Position numbers and translations under genes: made by a program. From RPQK01 sp041946865 (GTDB lineage: Bacteria; Acidobacteriota; UBA6911; RPQK01): a stretch of DNA of 24,602 nucleotides. The stretch is taken from NCBI GenBank assembly GCA_041946865.1, contig JBHGBF010000054.1, forward strand, positions 1 to 24,602, given 5' to 3'. Shown piece by piece: positions 16,785 through 24,602 of this stretch. Positions within the stretch are counted from its first letter, which is position 1. The number at the start of each line of letters is the position of its first letter. The notes beneath the pieces were generated by a model. That model was not told the DNA's origin. It worked only from the letters and a program-made list of their open reading frames with translations, and ran no database searches.

Positions 16785-17678
16785 TCAACTCCTCGGATGA
16801 TACTTATCGTAAACCTGTTTGAGCCGCTCTCGAGTCACGTGCGTGTAGATCTGCGTGGTCGAGATGTCGGCGTGACCCAGCATGAGCTGGACGGCTCTCA
16901 AATCGGCCCCCCGCTCCAGGAGGTGTGTGGCAAAACTGTGTCGCAGGACATGCGGGGTCAGCGGTTTCTCCAATCCAGCCTGCCGGCCGTACTTCACGAT
17001 CATCATCCAGAAGTACTGGCGGGACATCGGTTGACCCTGGCGTGTGACGAACAGAAACGGGCTGTTGGCTCGCTTGCGCAGCAGCTGCGGGCGCGCCTCG
17101 CACAGGTAGCGTCGAATGAACCCGAGGGCTGAATCGCCGATCGGGACCAGCCGTTCCTTGCTCCCTTTCCCCAGCGTCCTCAAAAAGCCCACCTCGAGGT
17201 TCACTTCAGCCGCCCGGAGGCGCACCAGCTCTGTGACGCGCAGGCCGGTCGCGTAGAGCACCTCAAGCATGGTGCGGTCACGAAGGCCAAGAGGAACCTC
17301 GGTGTCCGGCTGCTGCAGAAGGGCATCGACTTCCTCGAGCGTCAGATACTTCGGGAGGCTGCGCCATGTCCTGGGCGAATCGAGGTTTTCCGTCGGATCC
17401 TCGTTGACATATTTGTCGAGCAGCAGATAGCGGTAGAACGACCGCAGGCTGACGATCTTCCGGGCCACGGAACGAGCCGTAAGACGGGAGTACAGCGCTT
17501 GCAGATAACTTGAAAGCTCGCTTTTGCCGACATCCCGCAGTTCAAGCTTCTGGACCTCGAGAAAAGACAAAAAGTCGAGAATATCGCGTCGATATGCCTG
17601 AAGCGTATTGGCCAAGAGGCCCCGCTCGACCTGAAGATAGTTCAGGTACGAAAGAAAGATCCGTTCCTGTTCGGTCAT
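16785..17678 (-). CDS. xerD: Tyrosine recombinase XerD
   Basis: Site-specific recombinase of 297 residues that, with XerC, resolves chromosome dimers at dif. Seen: an N-terminal SAM-like DNA-binding domain (about 1-90) and a catalytic domain with the complete active site: Arg147, Lys171, His243, Arg246 (HVLRHSFATHL), His269 (LGHADI) and nucleophile Tyr278. Each sits one position before its counterpart in E. coli XerD, which supports XerD over a phage integrase. The ATG overlaps the murJ stop by four bases (ATGA), so the two are translationally coupled. No dif-like site was recognised in this window. Confidence 0.93.
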   Translation of the reverse strand: MTEQERIFLSYLNYLQVERGLLANTLQAYRRDILDFLSFLEVQKLELRDVGKSELSSYLQALYSRLTARSVARKIVSLRSFYRYLLLDKYVNEDPTENLDSPRTWRSLPKYLTLEEVDALLQQPDTEVPLGLRDRTMLEVLYATGLRVTELVRLRAAEVNLEVGFLRTLGKGSKERLVPIGDSALGFIRRYLCEARPQLLRKRANSPFLFVTRQGQPMSRQYFWMMIVKYGRQAGLEKPLTPHVLRHSFATHLLERGADLRAVQLMLGHADISTTQIYTHVTRERLKQVYDKYHPRS

Positions 17679-19264
17679 CGCAGCAGCCGGCGAACACGCG
17701 CCGATATCAGGCGCACCTCCTCCACGTGAAACAGGTGCGCCAGACCAAAGTAAACCACGATCGCCACGGAAATGGTGATCGCTAGCGCTACGGATTCCCT
17801 GAAAATTCCATCACCCAGGTGCCAGGCCACCTGGCGATGCAGGAAGTAAGCGCAGACCGCCATGAGAGCCGAAGCCGCCCCTGCCTTGAGGAAAGCGGCG
17901 CGCACGGCATAGGCTTCGAGCGATCCGAGCCGGCGGCGGAAGCCGCGGCCGAGGAGCAGGCTGTTGAGCATGACGGAGGTCGAGGTCCCGAAAGCCAGCC
18001 CCAGGTACTTGTACCGGAGCGGCAGCACGGCCAGGAGGACGAGATTCAGCGCGATATTCACGGCTACCGCCGTTATGCTGATCCTGACGGGCGTCCGGAC
18101 ATCTTTAAGCGCATAGAAGGTCGGCACGTATGTCTTAATCAGGCTGTAGGCAGTCAGGCCGATCGAGTAAACGATCAGGGCATAGGCCGTCCATTGCGTG
18201 TCGTCGGCCGTGAACCTTCCATGCTGAAAGAGCACCCGGACAATCGGACGAGCCAGCACCATGAGTCCCAGAGTCGAGGGGAGAGCCACCAGCCCGGTCA
18301 GCTTCAGCGAATTCGCCACCGTCTCCTTCAGGTCCTCCCACTTCTCGTCCACCGCGTGCGCCGAAACCTCGCGCAGGTTTACGACACCTACGGAAACTCC
18401 GAAAAGGCCAATCGGCAGGTAGATGATCCGGAACGCAAATTCCAGCCAGGATAGCGGCCCGGTATAGGGAATCTGGGAAGCCAGCTGCGTGTTGATCAGA
18501 ACGTTCAGCTGCACGGCGCTTATCCCAATAACGGCCGGAGCAATCAGCCCGGCTATCCTCTTCACTCCTTCGTGCTCGTAACTGAGGCGAAACTGGTAGC
18601 GATAGCCGTGACGCCAAAGGACCGGGAGCTGGACCGCAAACTGCAGGATCCCTCCAGCCAGCGCCCCGATCGCCATGGCATAGATGGGAACCACCCCGAA
18701 GCGCTCGAAGGCCGGAACGAGGAAAATCCCGGCCAGGATATTGGCCAGGTTGAACAAGGCCGGGGCCAGCGCCGGCAGGAAGTAATGGTTGAGTGTGTTC
18801 AGCATCCCCATCGCCACCGAAGCCAGGGCGATGCACATCAGGAAGGGTGAGAGGATGCGCAACAGCTGCGTCGTTACTTCGAATTTGTCAGGCGTGTCGC
18901 GGAACCCTTCCGCCATCAGGAAGACGAAGACATTGGGAAAAAGCAGAAGCGCCAGCGCAAAAAGGCCAAGCAGGACCATCAGCCCGTTCACCACGAGATT
19001 GCCCAGAAGCCAGGCCTCCTGCTTGCCGCGCTTGCGCAGATACTCGGTAAACGTCGGGACAAAGGCCGAGCTCAGAGCGCCTTCCGCGAACAGATCGCGC
19101 AGCAGATTCGGAATCCGGAAGGCTACACGCCAGGCGTCACTGTACAGGTTCGCGCCAAAGAAGTGAGCCAGGACCTGTTCGCGTACCAGGCCCAGGATTC
19201 GGCTGATCGAGACGGCAAAACTGACCGTTCCTGCTGCCCGGGCCGACTGAAGACGACGCGTCAT
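17675..19264 (-). CDS. murJ: Lipid II flippase MurJ
   Basis: Polytopic inner-membrane protein of 529 residues, MOP superfamily, that moves lipid II to the periplasmic side for peptidoglycan assembly. Seen: the conserved N-terminal SRILGLVRE and FRIPNLLRDLFAEGALSSAF segments, which carry the arginines needed for transport in E. coli MurJ, and about 13-14 hydrophobic helices along the sequence. The ATG at 19264 gives the usual distance to the SRILG motif, but there is no good Shine-Dalgarno (CCCCTT precedes it). Its last four bases overlap xerD. Grouping with PBP1C and LpxD nearby adds to the envelope character of the window. Confidence 0.94.
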   Translation of the reverse strand: MTRRLQSARAAGTVSFAVSISRILGLVREQVLAHFFGANLYSDAWRVAFRIPNLLRDLFAEGALSSAFVPTFTEYLRKRGKQEAWLLGNLVVNGLMVLLGLFALALLLFPNVFVFLMAEGFRDTPDKFEVTTQLLRILSPFLMCIALASVAMGMLNTLNHYFLPALAPALFNLANILAGIFLVPAFERFGVVPIYAMAIGALAGGILQFAVQLPVLWRHGYRYQFRLSYEHEGVKRIAGLIAPAVIGISAVQLNVLINTQLASQIPYTGPLSWLEFAFRIIYLPIGLFGVSVGVVNLREVSAHAVDEKWEDLKETVANSLKLTGLVALPSTLGLMVLARPIVRVLFQHGRFTADDTQWTAYALIVYSIGLTAYSLIKTYVPTFYALKDVRTPVRISITAVAVNIALNLVLLAVLPLRYKYLGLAFGTSTSVMLNSLLLGRGFRRRLGSLEAYAVRAAFLKAGAASALMAVCAYFLHRQVAWHLGDGIFRESVALAITISVAIVVYFGLAHLFHVEEVRLISARVRRLLR

Positions 19265-19308
19265 AAGGGGTTGAAGGACCTAAGCCAGTGTGGCTGAGTC
19301 AGCAACCA

Positions 19309-19332
19309 GGCCGGACCGTCCAGAATCCGGCC
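19309..19332. repeat. Hairpin between corA and murJ
   Basis: GGCCGGA (19309-19315) and TCCGGCC (19326-19332) form a perfect seven-pair stem with a ten-base loop, in the 124-base gap downstream of corA. There is no T-run after it on the minus strand, so a terminator function is weakly supported. Confidence 0.35.
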
Positions 19333-19388
19333 ACGACAAAAGGCCTTCCGCACAGCGGACAAAACCGGAACACAGCGCCTTTTCACCC

Positions 19389-20357
19389 CTATATCCACTT
19401 CTTTCTCTTGAAATACAGGAACATGCCGACCCCGATCGCCAGCATCAGACCAATCGAGAAGAAGTAACCGTACTTCCAGTTCAGCTCCGGCATCGAACGG
19501 AAATTCATGCCGTAAATGCCGGCAACCACGGTCATCGGGATACAGATCGTGGAGATGACTGTCAGCACTTTCATGGTTTCGTTAACACTATTGGAGACCG
19601 ACGACATGTAGATGTCCAGAAAGCCGGTGAGAAGGTCCCGGTAGTTGTCCGCAATGTCGGTCATCCGAAAAAGGCTGTCGTAAGTATCCCTGAAATACAA
19701 GCGGGTCGATGGGCGGATAAAGGCGATTTCGTCCCGGCTCAGCCGGTTGAAAACTTCTCGCTGCGGGAAGACGATCCGTTTCAGGTGCATCAGGTCGCGC
19801 TTGAGATGAAGAATCTTGTTCAACACATCGCGGCCGGGAGTGGGATCAAAAAGGTCGGCTTCGACTTCCTCGATCCGGTCCTCGAGTTTCTCGAGCTCCG
19901 GGAAATAATGGTCCACGACTTTGTCCAGCACTGCCTGCAGCACGACGTCAAGCCCCAGATTCATCAACTGGGGGTCGGCCAGGATCCGCTGGCGCATGTC
20001 GCGTACACTGCGCATCCGATGGTCATGGTGCGTGATCAGGAAATTCTTCCCCAGGAAAACATCGATCTCGGCAGTGGTGAACTCCTTGGTGTCTTTCATG
20101 TAGTTGATGCCATGAAGCACCAGGAAAATGTATTCCGGATAGATGTCCAGCTTGGGATACAGAATCTCAACCAGCGTGTCTTCAACGGAAAGAGGATGGA
20201 ACTGGAAATTGGTCCTCAGAATGTCCGCCTCCTCCGGCGTAGGATCCTCCAGATCCACCCACAGCACGTCCCCCGGACAGAGCGTCAAGAGCTCCGGGAC
20301 GATCCTGTCATCGTGCGACAGGCCGCTGGTCGGACTGTATTTCAGAATATAGATCAT
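19389..20357 (-). CDS. corA: CorA magnesium/cobalt channel
   Basis: Inner-membrane divalent cation channel of 322 residues. Seen: a large acidic cytoplasmic N-terminal domain; then two C-terminal helices, the first ending in the signature GMN at 283-285, followed by the periplasmic loop MPEL as in Thermotoga maritima CorA, a second helix, and the basic tail FKRKKWI. Length and layout are normal for the family. It starts 50 bases from the divergent lpxD start, so the two promoters must share or overlap this short spacer. The ribosome binding site is weak (CCGAGCG just before the ATG). No Mg2+-sensing leader can fit in the gap. Confidence 0.94.
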   Translation of the reverse strand: MIYILKYSPTSGLSHDDRIVPELLTLCPGDVLWVDLEDPTPEEADILRTNFQFHPLSVEDTLVEILYPKLDIYPEYIFLVLHGINYMKDTKEFTTAEIDVFLGKNFLITHHDHRMRSVRDMRQRILADPQLMNLGLDVVLQAVLDKVVDHYFPELEKLEDRIEEVEADLFDPTPGRDVLNKILHLKRDLMHLKRIVFPQREVFNRLSRDEIAFIRPSTRLYFRDTYDSLFRMTDIADNYRDLLTGFLDIYMSSVSNSVNETMKVLTVISTICIPMTVVAGIYGMNFRSMPELNWKYGYFFSIGLMLAIGVGMFLYFKRKKWI

Positions 20358-20407
20358 CGCTCGGTTAAGTTATCATCTAATCTCTGACTTTGCAGAGGTA
20401 AAAAAGA

Positions 20408-21442
20408 ATGAAACTCCGCCGTATCGCCGAACTGCTCAACTGCGAGCTCAGGGGCTCGGGGGACGTCGAGATTTCGGGCGTCGCCGGCATCGAAGAGGCC
20501 GAAGCCACCGATCTCACCTTCGTCGCCAACGTAAAGTACCTTCCGAAGATCAAGACCACGCGGGCCGCCGCCATCATCCTCAGCCCGGAGGCGCCTGAGA
20601 CCGGCACACCAAGCCTGCGGTGCGCCGATCCCTACACGGCCTTCGCCAAAGCCATCGAGCTTTTCTACCAGGCCCCCAAGCCGCTGCCGGGGATCCATCC
20701 GACCGCCGTCATCTCCCCCGACGTCATCCTGGGCGACAACGCCTCCATCGGCGCCAACGTGGTGATCGGCGAAGGTGCCCGTCTGGGCCAGAACTGTACC
20801 CTCTATCCCAATGTCACGATCTATCCGTTCGCGCAAATCGGCGACGACTTCGTGGCCCACTCCAACTCCGTGGTCCGGGAATACTGCCGGATCGGCAACA
20901 GGGTCATTCTCCAGAACGGGGCGGTCATAGGCGCAGACGGGTTCGGCTTCGCACCCCAGAAAAACGGCGGCTACTACAAGATCGTCCAGTCCGGAATCGT
21001 GGTACTCGAGGACGACGTCGAAATCGGCGCCCACACCTGCGTCGACCGCGCCACCGTGGGCGAAACCCGTATCGGGCGCGGAACCAAGCTGGACAACCTG
21101 GTCCAGATCGGCCACGGCTCCCAAGTGGGTCAGGACACTGCCATGGCCGCCCAGGCCGGCCTCGCGGGCAGCACCAAGGTCGGGAATCGCGTCTTCCTGG
21201 GAGGCCAGGTCGGCGCCGCCGGCCATTTGAGCATCGGCGACGGAGTCGTCGCCATCGCTCAAACCGGGATTGCCCGCTCGGTCGAATCCGGGAAGATGAT
21301 CTCGGGAAGCCCCGAGATGGATTTTGCGCTGTGGAAAAAGAATTACATTCTGATGCTCGGGTTTCCCGAGCTTGTGCAGACGGTCAAGCAGCTCAAGAAA
21401 GAAGTGGCGGAGCTGAAGCAGAAGTCAGAGGCCAATGAATGA
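20408..21442 (+). CDS. lpxD: UDP-3-O-acylglucosamine N-acyltransferase LpxD
   Basis: Third step of lipid A synthesis: transfers a 3-hydroxyacyl chain from acyl carrier protein to the 2-amino group of UDP-3-O-acylglucosamine. 344 residues. Seen: an N-terminal uridine-binding domain (about 1-95); a left-handed beta helix of hexapeptide repeats (about 97-300); catalytic His236 in QIGHGSQVG, equivalent to His239 of E. coli; a second conserved His273 in AGHLSIG; and a C-terminal helix rich in Lys/Glu (about 320-344). ATG with AGAGG nine bases upstream. It is not in the usual lpxD-fabZ-lpxA-lpxB cluster but stands alone, divergent from corA and convergent with glyS. A second lpxD elsewhere is possible. 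Confidence 0.94.
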   Translation: MKLRRIAELLNCELRGSGDVEISGVAGIEEAEATDLTFVANVKYLPKIKTTRAAAIILSPEAPETGTPSLRCADPYTAFAKAIELFYQAPKPLPGIHPTAVISPDVILGDNASIGANVVIGEGARLGQNCTLYPNVTIYPFAQIGDDFVAHSNSVVREYCRIGNRVILQNGAVIGADGFGFAPQKNGGYYKIVQSGIVVLEDDVEIGAHTCVDRATVGETRIGRGTKLDNLVQIGHGSQVGQDTAMAAQAGLAGSTKVGNRVFLGGQVGAAGHLSIGDGVVAIAQTGIARSVESGKMISGSPEMDFALWKKNYILMLGFPELVQTVKQLKKEVAELKQKSEANE

Positions 21443-21448
21443 CATGTC

Positions 21449-21527
21449 GCTATCCACGACCCCGCACGAACCAACACGCGCAAACGGTTTTGTTCGCGTT
21501 GGTTCGCCGGACGGGTTCGTGGATAGC
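21449..21527. repeat. 79-nt imperfect palindrome between lpxD and glyS
   Basis: The gap between the convergent stops is almost wholly one long hairpin. The outer stem pairs GCTATCCACGA (21449-21459) with its complement ending at 21527, and continues with CCC/GGG after a one-base bulge. An internal loop follows, then CGAACCAA (21467-21474) pairs with TTGGTTCG, CGCG with CGCG, and CAAA with TTTG around a four-base tip. A two-base insert and small bulges break the symmetry. There is no T-run on either strand. It may work as a two-way terminator or RNA-end protector, or be a copy of a dispersed palindromic element. Confidence 0.7.
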
Positions 21528-21532
21528 CCGGC

Positions 21533-23590
21533 TTAGCTCGTCCGTTCCTGAATCTCGGATATATCCGCAATCTTCAGAAACATCTCCGAAATCTCATACA
21601 GCAGGCGGAGCCGGTTGTTGCGCAAGCGAGCGTCCTCGGTCATGACCAGCACCGCGTCAAACAGGCGATCGACGTTTCCTCTCAGACCCGCGATTTGCCT
21701 CAGCACACTCAGGTAGTCACCTGCGCGCGCCGCCGCCGAGACAGCCGGTTCGATTTCCTTGAACGACCGATAGAGGTCGGCCTCAGCCGGATCCTCCAAG
21801 TCCTTTTCCGAGACAGCTTCGAGCACAATCTCCTGCTTGCTCAGGATGTTCTTGACGCGCTTGAAAGCGATGGCCAGCGCCTCAAAATCCGCCTCGCCCC
21901 GCATCTTCATGAGCGCCTCGGCCTTCAGCCATGTCTGGTGGACACCTCCAACCCCCGGGGCCAGAACCGCGTTCAGGACGTCGAAGGGCGCCCCTTGCTC
22001 CTGGAAGATGAACCGCACGCGCCCGGTCAGAAAGCCAAGGACATCGGCCACCACCGGGTCAGGCACCGCAATCTGGTCTTCGAGCGTCGACCGGGCGGCT
22101 TCCACCAGACCGGGGAGCGGATACTGGTCGAGCCGGTGGTCAAACAGGATCTTCACCAGACCCTGCGCGTGCCTCCTCAGGGCGAAGGGATCGCTTGAGC
22201 CGGTGGGAACAATGCCGGCGGCGAAACAGCCCACCACCGTGTCGACCTTGTCCGCCAGAGCCAGCAGTGCCCCCGTCAGGGTGGATGGAGACGAGTCGTC
22301 CAACGAGGTCGGCTTGTACTGCTCGTAGACGGCCCGCCAGACCGCCTCGGGGTATTTCTCCTCCCGGGCGTACAGGCCCCCCATCACTCCTTGCAGCTCG
22401 CCGAATTCTCGAACCATGTCACTCGTCAGGTCGCACTTCGAAAGCGTGGCGGCCGTCTCGAGATCCTTATCGGGTTTCAAAATGGCACAGAGCCGCCGCA
22501 CCCGCTCTGTCTTGGTGCGGTATGAGCCGAGCTTTTCCTGAAACAGCACATGATCAAGCAGGGGAAGGCGCTCGCCAAGCGGCGTCTTCAAGTCCGTGGC
22601 CCAGAAAAACGCGGCATCCTCCAGACGGGCCCGCAACACTTTTTCATGCCCCTTGCGAATCCTCCCTTCAGGGTCCCCGCTGGTATTGAGGACCGTCAGG
22701 AAATAGGGCTGGAGGGCGCCCTTTCCGTCCGCCACGGAGAAGTATTTTTGGTGGTGCCGCATCACAGTGATCAGCACCTCCTGGGGGATCGCCAGAAAGC
22801 CGGAATCAAAGCTTCCGCGCAGGACTGTCGGATATTCGTTCAAGTAACACACGAGGTGAAGCAGCTCAGGATCAGCAATTACTTTAAGGTTTTTGGGCGT
22901 CTCCCGCTCCAGTTCTCGCGAAATCTTCGTCTGGCGCTCTTCGGCATCTGCCAGGACATAGTTTTCGCGGAGGCGTTCCAGATACTCGCCCGCAGACTTC
23001 AAAACGACGTCGCGATGCCCCAGGAATCGATGGCCCCGGGTCATGGCTCCGGCGGATAATCCTTCAAATCTGATCGGGACAGTCTGCTTATTCCACAAGG
23101 CGACGAGCCAGCGGATCGGTCGTACAAATCGAAAGCGGCTTTCCTGCCAATACATGTTCTTCGGCCAGGAAAGGGCGCCGATGATACCGGGCAGCGCGTC
23201 AGCGAGGATCGCCGGCGTTTCCCTGCCTTCCAGCGTCCGCTTCAGCGCCAGGTAGTCACCCTTCTCCGTCTGTACCACCTCGAGCTGATCCAGGCTTGCC
23301 TGCATCTTCTTGGCGAACCCATGGGCGGCGGGCGCCGGCTTCCCGTCTTTGAATGCGACCGTGACAGGGGGACCGAGCAGAACTTCCTGGCGCGCCGCCT
23401 GCCGATCGGGCAAACCGGTCGCGAGGAAGGCCAGGCGCCGCGGGGCGGCAAAGACCTCAATCGCCTCCGCCGTCAGCTGGTTCTCGTCGAACAACGCCTC
23501 CACCGACTGGCGCAGCTGGGCGGCAGCCGGCTCGATCATGCCGGCCGGAACTTCCTCGAGTCCCAACTCGAAAAGGAACTTATTCTTCAT
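21533..23590 (-). CDS. glyS: Glycyl-tRNA synthetase, beta subunit
   Basis: Larger subunit of the bacterial alpha2-beta2 glycyl-tRNA synthetase, responsible mainly for tRNA recognition; 685 residues, normal for the family. The start was placed at the ATG at 23590 because it gives the typical N-terminus (FLFELGLEEVPAGMI); the longer frame adds 18 residues that lie inside glyQ. Family blocks visible include RFVRPIRWLVALW, TRGHRFLGHR and SDPFALRRHAQG, and a C-terminal anticodon-binding helical domain. The start overlaps the glyQ end by 11 bases, giving coupled translation and matched subunit amounts. It converges on lpxD. Confidence 0.95.
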   Translation of the reverse strand: MKNKFLFELGLEEVPAGMIEPAAAQLRQSVEALFDENQLTAEAIEVFAAPRRLAFLATGLPDRQAARQEVLLGPPVTVAFKDGKPAPAAHGFAKKMQASLDQLEVVQTEKGDYLALKRTLEGRETPAILADALPGIIGALSWPKNMYWQESRFRFVRPIRWLVALWNKQTVPIRFEGLSAGAMTRGHRFLGHRDVVLKSAGEYLERLRENYVLADAEERQTKISRELERETPKNLKVIADPELLHLVCYLNEYPTVLRGSFDSGFLAIPQEVLITVMRHHQKYFSVADGKGALQPYFLTVLNTSGDPEGRIRKGHEKVLRARLEDAAFFWATDLKTPLGERLPLLDHVLFQEKLGSYRTKTERVRRLCAILKPDKDLETAATLSKCDLTSDMVREFGELQGVMGGLYAREEKYPEAVWRAVYEQYKPTSLDDSSPSTLTGALLALADKVDTVVGCFAAGIVPTGSSDPFALRRHAQGLVKILFDHRLDQYPLPGLVEAARSTLEDQIAVPDPVVADVLGFLTGRVRFIFQEQGAPFDVLNAVLAPGVGGVHQTWLKAEALMKMRGEADFEALAIAFKRVKNILSKQEIVLEAVSEKDLEDPAEADLYRSFKEIEPAVSAAARAGDYLSVLRQIAGLRGNVDRLFDAVLVMTEDARLRNNRLRLLYEISEMFLKIADISEIQERTS

Positions 23591-24440
23591 GGCTGTTGAC
23601 AAACGCGGAGGCCACCCGGACCGCCAGGTTACGGACTCTCGCAATGATTCCGACTCGCTCCGTCACGCTGATTGCGCCGCGGCTGTCGAGCAGGTTGAAG
23701 GTATGGGAGCAACGAAGGCAATAGTCGTAGGCTGGGAGGACGCAGTCTGCCTCCAGGCACCGGAGGCACTCTATTTCGTACCGGTTGAACAGGTCGAAGA
23801 GCATCTCCTTGTCTGCGACTTCGAAGCTGTATTTCGAGAACTCGCGTTCCTCGCGCTTTCGCACCTGGGCATAGCTGGCCTCTGGGCTCCAGCAGAGGGC
23901 AAAGACGCTGTCTTTGTCTTCCACGAAGGTCGCGATTCGCTCGAGGCCATAAGTGATTTCCGCCGAAATAGGCATCAGGTCCCGTCCGCCGGCCTGCTGA
24001 AAGTAGGTGAACTGGGTGATTTCCAGGCCGTCCAGGAGGACCTGCCAGCCGATGCCCCAGGCGCCGAGCGTCGGGCTCTCCCAGTTGTCTTCCTCGAACC
24101 GGAGGTCGTGATAAGCGAGATCGATGCCGATGGCGCGCAGGCTGGAGAGGTAGACTTCCTGGACGTCGTCCGGCGAGGGTTTGAGGATCACTTGCAACTG
24201 GTGGTGTTTGTAAAGCCGGTTGGGATTCTCTCCGTAGCGGCCGTCGGCCGGGCGGCGCGAAGGTTGCACGTACGCCACACGGTAGGGCTCCGGCCCGAGC
24301 ACGCGCAGGAAGGTTTCCGGATGCATGGTCCCTGCCCCGACCTCCAGGTCATAGGGCTGCTGGATGACACATCCGTAATCCATCCAGAAGCCGAGCAGCG
24401 TGTGAATCAGCCCCTGAAATGTGACCTGATCGTTCGGCAT
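23580..24440 (-). CDS. glyQ: Glycyl-tRNA synthetase, alpha subunit
   Basis: Catalytic subunit that activates glycine with ATP; 286 residues from the ATG at 24440. This start has GGAG eight bases upstream and gives the usual N-terminal FQGLIHTLLGFWMDYGC. A longer in-frame extension to 24545 is rejected because it crosses the promoter at 24469-24498 and has no family match. Conserved segments seen: QPYDLEVGAGTMHPETFLR, VAYVQPSRRPADGRYGENPN, WESPTLGAWGIGWQVLLDG and the EITYGLERI block. Its end overlaps the glyS start by 11 bases, so the two form one operon. Confidence 0.95.
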   Translation of the reverse strand: MPNDQVTFQGLIHTLLGFWMDYGCVIQQPYDLEVGAGTMHPETFLRVLGPEPYRVAYVQPSRRPADGRYGENPNRLYKHHQLQVILKPSPDDVQEVYLSSLRAIGIDLAYHDLRFEEDNWESPTLGAWGIGWQVLLDGLEITQFTYFQQAGGRDLMPISAEITYGLERIATFVEDKDSVFALCWSPEASYAQVRKREEREFSKYSFEVADKEMLFDLFNRYEIECLRCLEADCVLPAYDYCLRCSHTFNLLDSRGAISVTERVGIIARVRNLAVRVASAFVNSHEE

Positions 24441-24468
24441 TCCACTCTCTCCGGAAGTAAAAGGCATG

Positions 24469-24498
24469 ATCATAACATGGCTAATGACTTCGTGACAG
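24469..24498 (-). promoter_or_regulatory. Probable sigma70-type promoter of glyQS
   Basis: On the minus strand, CTGTCA (24493-24498) and TATGAT (24469-24474) are 18 bases apart and match the -35 and -10 consensus at four and five of six positions. Transcription would start near 24462 and give a leader of about 22 bases carrying the GGAG site. No T-box leader can fit in so short a leader. The -10 lies in a palindrome ATGATCAT (24466-24473). Confidence 0.45.
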
Positions 24499-24509
24499 AG
24501 CCGCGCAAA

Positions 24510-24535
24510 TTCCCCTGATCCGTGGATAAGGGGAA
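24510..24535 (-). terminator. Possible terminator of the gene upstream of glyQ
   Basis: TTCCCCT (24510-24516) and AGGGGAA (24529-24535) make a perfect seven-pair stem with a 12-base loop. Read on the minus strand it is followed only by TTTG, so the T-run is short. Its place, after a possible stop codon at 24565 and just before the glyQ promoter, fits the end of an upstream transcript. Confidence 0.3.
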
Positions 24536-24564
24536 AGCAGACCACTCGGGCGTGGGGATTGAGC

Positions 24565-24602
24565 TTACAGAAGTTGTTGGTACAGGGTGAGTTGGCTGGT
24601 TG
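24565..24602 (-). CDS. Possible 3' end of an unidentified upstream gene
   Basis: At the window edge one minus-strand frame ends TSQLTLYQQLL followed by TAA at 24567-24565. Eleven residues are too few to recognise a family. The composition looks like an amphipathic C-terminal helix, and the hairpin at 24510-24535 just after it fits a gene end. Other frames in the same bases are also open, so this is only a suggestion. Confidence 0.2.
   Translation of the reverse strand, partial: TSQLTLYQQLL

Noticed and set aside
20354..21262. Minus-strand 302-residue frame opposite lpxD
   Set aside because: The Asp/Gly/Val-rich string is the mirror of hexapeptide-repeat codons in lpxD, not a protein of its own.
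24441..24545. 35-residue N-terminal extension of GlyQ
   Set aside because: It crosses the proposed promoter and lacks similarity to the family N-terminus, while the 24440 start has a good ribosome binding site.

Overview
The window reads as an ordinary chromosomal stretch of a GC-rich, Gram-negative bacterium. LpxD (lipid A synthesis), a periplasmic alpha-2-macroglobulin with a PBP1C, and a membrane multiheme c-type cytochrome all imply an outer membrane and a periplasm. The mix (split glyQ/glyS, a six-heme NapC/NirT-like cytochrome, an M48 protease with a LecA-like tail, an exported S66 peptidase, and heptanucleotide repeats in the spacers) fits Acidobacteriota or a related deep lineage best. 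That placement is inferred from gene families, not from a marker alignment. I see no prophage, insertion sequence, CRISPR array, tRNA or rRNA.

Layout. A ferredoxin (236-601, +) sits behind a good sigma70-type promoter. It converges on a leftward block: M48 protease (7211-5850), six-heme cytochrome (5731-4241), Tat-exported S66 LD-carboxypeptidase-like protein (4215-3166) and a Lon-like AAA protease (3085-671). The cytochrome and S66 genes are 25 bp apart and probably cotranscribed; a likely terminator separates them from the M48 gene. A 597-bp spacer (7212-7808) holds a hairpin cluster and then phased heptanucleotide repeats. Next come a SAM methyltransferase (7809-8564, +) and, converging on it, an alpha-2-macroglobulin/PBP1C pair (16480-8570, -). 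Then follow xerD and murJ (overlapping by 4 bp) and corA, all leftward. lpxD diverges from corA across 50 bp and converges on glyS-glyQ (leftward, overlapping by 11 bp). A 79-nt imperfect palindrome fills the lpxD/glyS gap.

How the genes fit together. Much of the window serves the envelope: lipid II flipping (MurJ), peptidoglycan polymerisation (PBP1C), periplasmic protease trapping (A2M), peptidoglycan peptide trimming (S66), LPS acylation (LpxD), envelope proteolysis (M48) and Mg2+ uptake (CorA). XerD and GlyQS are housekeeping. The ferredoxin and the cytochrome are the redox components.

I found no convincing undescribed multi-gene system. The most unusual material is non-coding (the hairpin cluster plus heptamer array at 7260-7763, and the palindrome at 21449-21527). 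At protein level the points of note are the C-x3-C-H heme site, the protease/LecA-like fusion, the Asn-substituted ferredoxin and a non-lipoprotein A2M. Several coding starts were moved downstream of the longest reading frame, guided by ribosome binding sites and family alignment.
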